Below are positions 4,762 through 6,056 of a stretch of DNA of 6,056 nt, in pieces. Positions within the stretch are counted from its first letter, which is position 1. Every line of letters starts with the position of its first letter. The notes under the pieces are model-generated. The model made no database searches and had not been told where the DNA came from. It was given only the letters and a program-made list of their open reading frames with translations. A program made the position numbers and the translations under genes. The stretch is from an uncultured Erysipelotrichaceae bacterium (GTDB lineage: Bacteria > Bacillota_I > Bacilli_A > Erysipelotrichales > Erysipelotrichaceae), in the NCBI GenBank assembly GCA_902803275.1, contig CADCPE010000035.1, positions 1 to 6,056 of the forward strand, written 5' to 3'.

Positions 4762-6056
4762 ATCGATCCTTATACTTAAAGTCCTGCTTTTTGTATCTTT
4801 TCCGATATAAAAGCCGAACAGATCGCAAAGCTCGATGCCCTTGAGATCGTATTCCCTGCCATCAAAAAACACCTTTCCGCTTTTGATTTCAAGATCGTGT
4901 TTCACGTTCTTCTTCCAGTCCAGTTCATATTTTCTGATAACCTTGACCTTTTTGTCTTTTCTTATGAGCACCAGCTGCTTTTTCCTTAAGCCGATCGCCC
5001 AGTAATCAAGAAAACCCTTCATATTGAAAACAAAGAGATGTTCATCACCTTTTTCAGGAATGAAGCTCCATCTGACACTGCTGTATCTGTTGCCCAGGAT
5101 GCCGCTGCTGATCAGACCGTGTTCAGCACAGGTCCCCACAAGCGAGCCGTCGATATCCCAGTTTCCGGAGTGTTTCACAAAACCGCGGATATTGTTCATA
5201 TGATCACCTTCATATCTTGGACCATAGTGATCGAGCGGATAGTTTGAGAAATCATAATACAGATGCGGATCTCTCTTGATCCGTATATCCAGGATCTGAT
5301 AGTTTTTGTTCGATATTAGTCCAACCCTATTCACTACGAGGTTCTTTCCTTCGGGTACCCTGATGGATAAGGTCCTCTTTTTATCAACATGAAAAGAAGA
5401 GACATATTCCTTTCCTTCACAATCTTTGATATAGGACTGAAAATCATTATCCTTGCATTCTATGTCCATCTCTATGATGTCCTTTGGCTGAATGATCGGT
5501 GAAAACTGCGGATCATAGCGGGCATCGTAAAGATCGTCGGCCAGATAATATCCGTAGGCATAGATATCCTTGCTTCTGACATAAAGCCTGTCATTTTTGG
5601 TTTCTATGCTTCCCTTGGCGCATCTGATCCCCTTGGTCGCATAAGGAAGATAAAAAAGCGGCGTTTTTTCCGGTTCGATATCTTTAAGCTTATAGGTAAG
5701 GTCAGTAAACATTGCGGCACTTTGTGAGATCGTCTGCATGTTCAGACAGCCGATGCAGCTGGAGGCGTTGACCGTATCGTTTATCGGCAGGATCCATTTC
5801 TCATCGATCCCCCTTAAGCCCAGCAGGGCACCCATGATGCTTCCGACATTGCCGCAGTTGCAGTCAGTATCCCATCCAGCCTGATTAAGGATGCACAGCG
5901 TCTTTGAAAAATCATTCTCGCCATAGCACATGGCCATGATCATGAGTGCGCTGTTGGGGATTATATGGCAGACTCCTGGATACTTGTCATAGCCGTAGTT
6001 ATCCCTGATGTAGGCAAAGCACTCAAGCCAGTCTTTCCTGTGCTTTTCATAAAAGC
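4759..6056 (-). CDS. ADP-ribosylglycohydrolase family protein with C-terminal beta-rich (LamG-like) tail, 5' end cut by window
   Basis: The frame stays open to the right edge: 431 codons plus stop are visible, so the Met codon at 5943 is internal and not the start. Just upstream of it the protein reads DNYGYDKYPGVCHIIPN, typical of bacterial ARH-family enzymes, and then comes GWDTDCNCGNVGSIMGALLG (codons about 5880-5821), which carries the paired aspartates of the family's dinuclear metal site. Family members hydrolyse ribosyl bonds to ADP-ribose or related groups. The remaining roughly 340 residues are beta-rich; the last 180 or so (from about YYDFSNYPLDHYGPRYEGDH) resemble a LamG/concanavalin-like jelly roll, with FVKHSGNWDIDGSLVG and an alternating strand pattern to the C-terminus. 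The N-terminal catalytic half and any signal peptide are outside the window. It lies directly upstream of a nucleoside-type importer, suggesting a shared pathway. The ARH family is firm; the exact substrate is unknown. Confidence 0.88.
   Translation of the reverse strand, partial: FYEKHRKDWLECFAYIRDNYGYDKYPGVCHIIPNSALMIMAMCYGENDFSKTLCILNQAGWDTDCNCGNVGSIMGALLGLRGIDEKWILPINDTVNASSCIGCLNMQTISQSAAMFTDLTYKLKDIEPEKTPLFYLPYATKGIRCAKGSIETKNDRLYVRSKDIYAYGYYLADDLYDARYDPQFSPIIQPKDIIEMDIECKDNDFQSYIKDCEGKEYVSSFHVDKKRTLSIRVPEGKNLVVNRVGLISNKNYQILDIRIKRDPHLYYDFSNYPLDHYGPRYEGDHMNNIRGFVKHSGNWDIDGSLVGTCAEHGLISSGILGNRYSSVRWSFIPEKGDEHLFVFNMKGFLDYWAIGLRKKQLVLIRKDKKVKVIRKYELDWKKNVKHDLEIKSGKVFFDGREYDLKGIELCDLFGFYIGKDTKSRTLSIRID

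Noticed and set aside
5941..5943. ATG at 5943 as the start of the ARH-family gene
   Set aside because: The same frame continues upstream to the window edge with clear family sequence (DNYGYDKYPGVCHIIPN), so this Met is internal.

Overview
The window looks like part of a low-to-mid GC Bacillota genome. The evidence is the Gram-positive-style lipoprotein with a short lipobox, the strong GGAGG-type ribosome binding sites, and a motif resembling a CcpA operator. The style of the proteins would suit a gut or oral Erysipelotrichia- or Clostridia-like anaerobe, but that finer placement is a guess. All real genes lie on the minus strand and read from right to left. There is no mobile element, RNA gene or CRISPR array.

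Right part (4759-6056): the 3' two-thirds or so of a gene for an ADP-ribosylglycohydrolase (ARH) family protein, whose start lies beyond the right edge. It carries the conserved C-terminal GWDTD metal-site motif of the family, followed by a long beta-rich tail that looks like a LamG/concanavalin-type module.

Next, a 178-base intergenic region (4581-4758) holds a motif that fits the cre (CcpA) consensus, an extended -10 promoter, and a leader of about 100 bases. It opens a four-gene ABC importer operon of the BMP (basic membrane protein)/NupNOPQ type: substrate-binding lipoprotein (3453-4580), double-domain ATPase (1805-3367), first permease (706-1812) and second permease (716 running off the left edge). 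ATPase-permease 1 and permease 1-permease 2 overlap by 8 and 11 bases, which suggests translational coupling. The lipoprotein gene is separated from the ATPase gene by an 85-base gap containing a strong 15-bp hairpin followed by an imperfect U-rich tract. This probably lets the binding protein be made in excess over the membrane parts.

Working model: the importer brings in a nucleoside-like compound (family knowledge), and the adjacent ARH-family enzyme cleaves an N- or O-glycosidic ribosyl bond in the cytoplasm (inference). Together they may form a nucleoside or ADP-ribose-related salvage module under carbon catabolite control. The base-contact segment of the binding protein differs from that of well-known purine nucleoside receptors, so the ligand is open.
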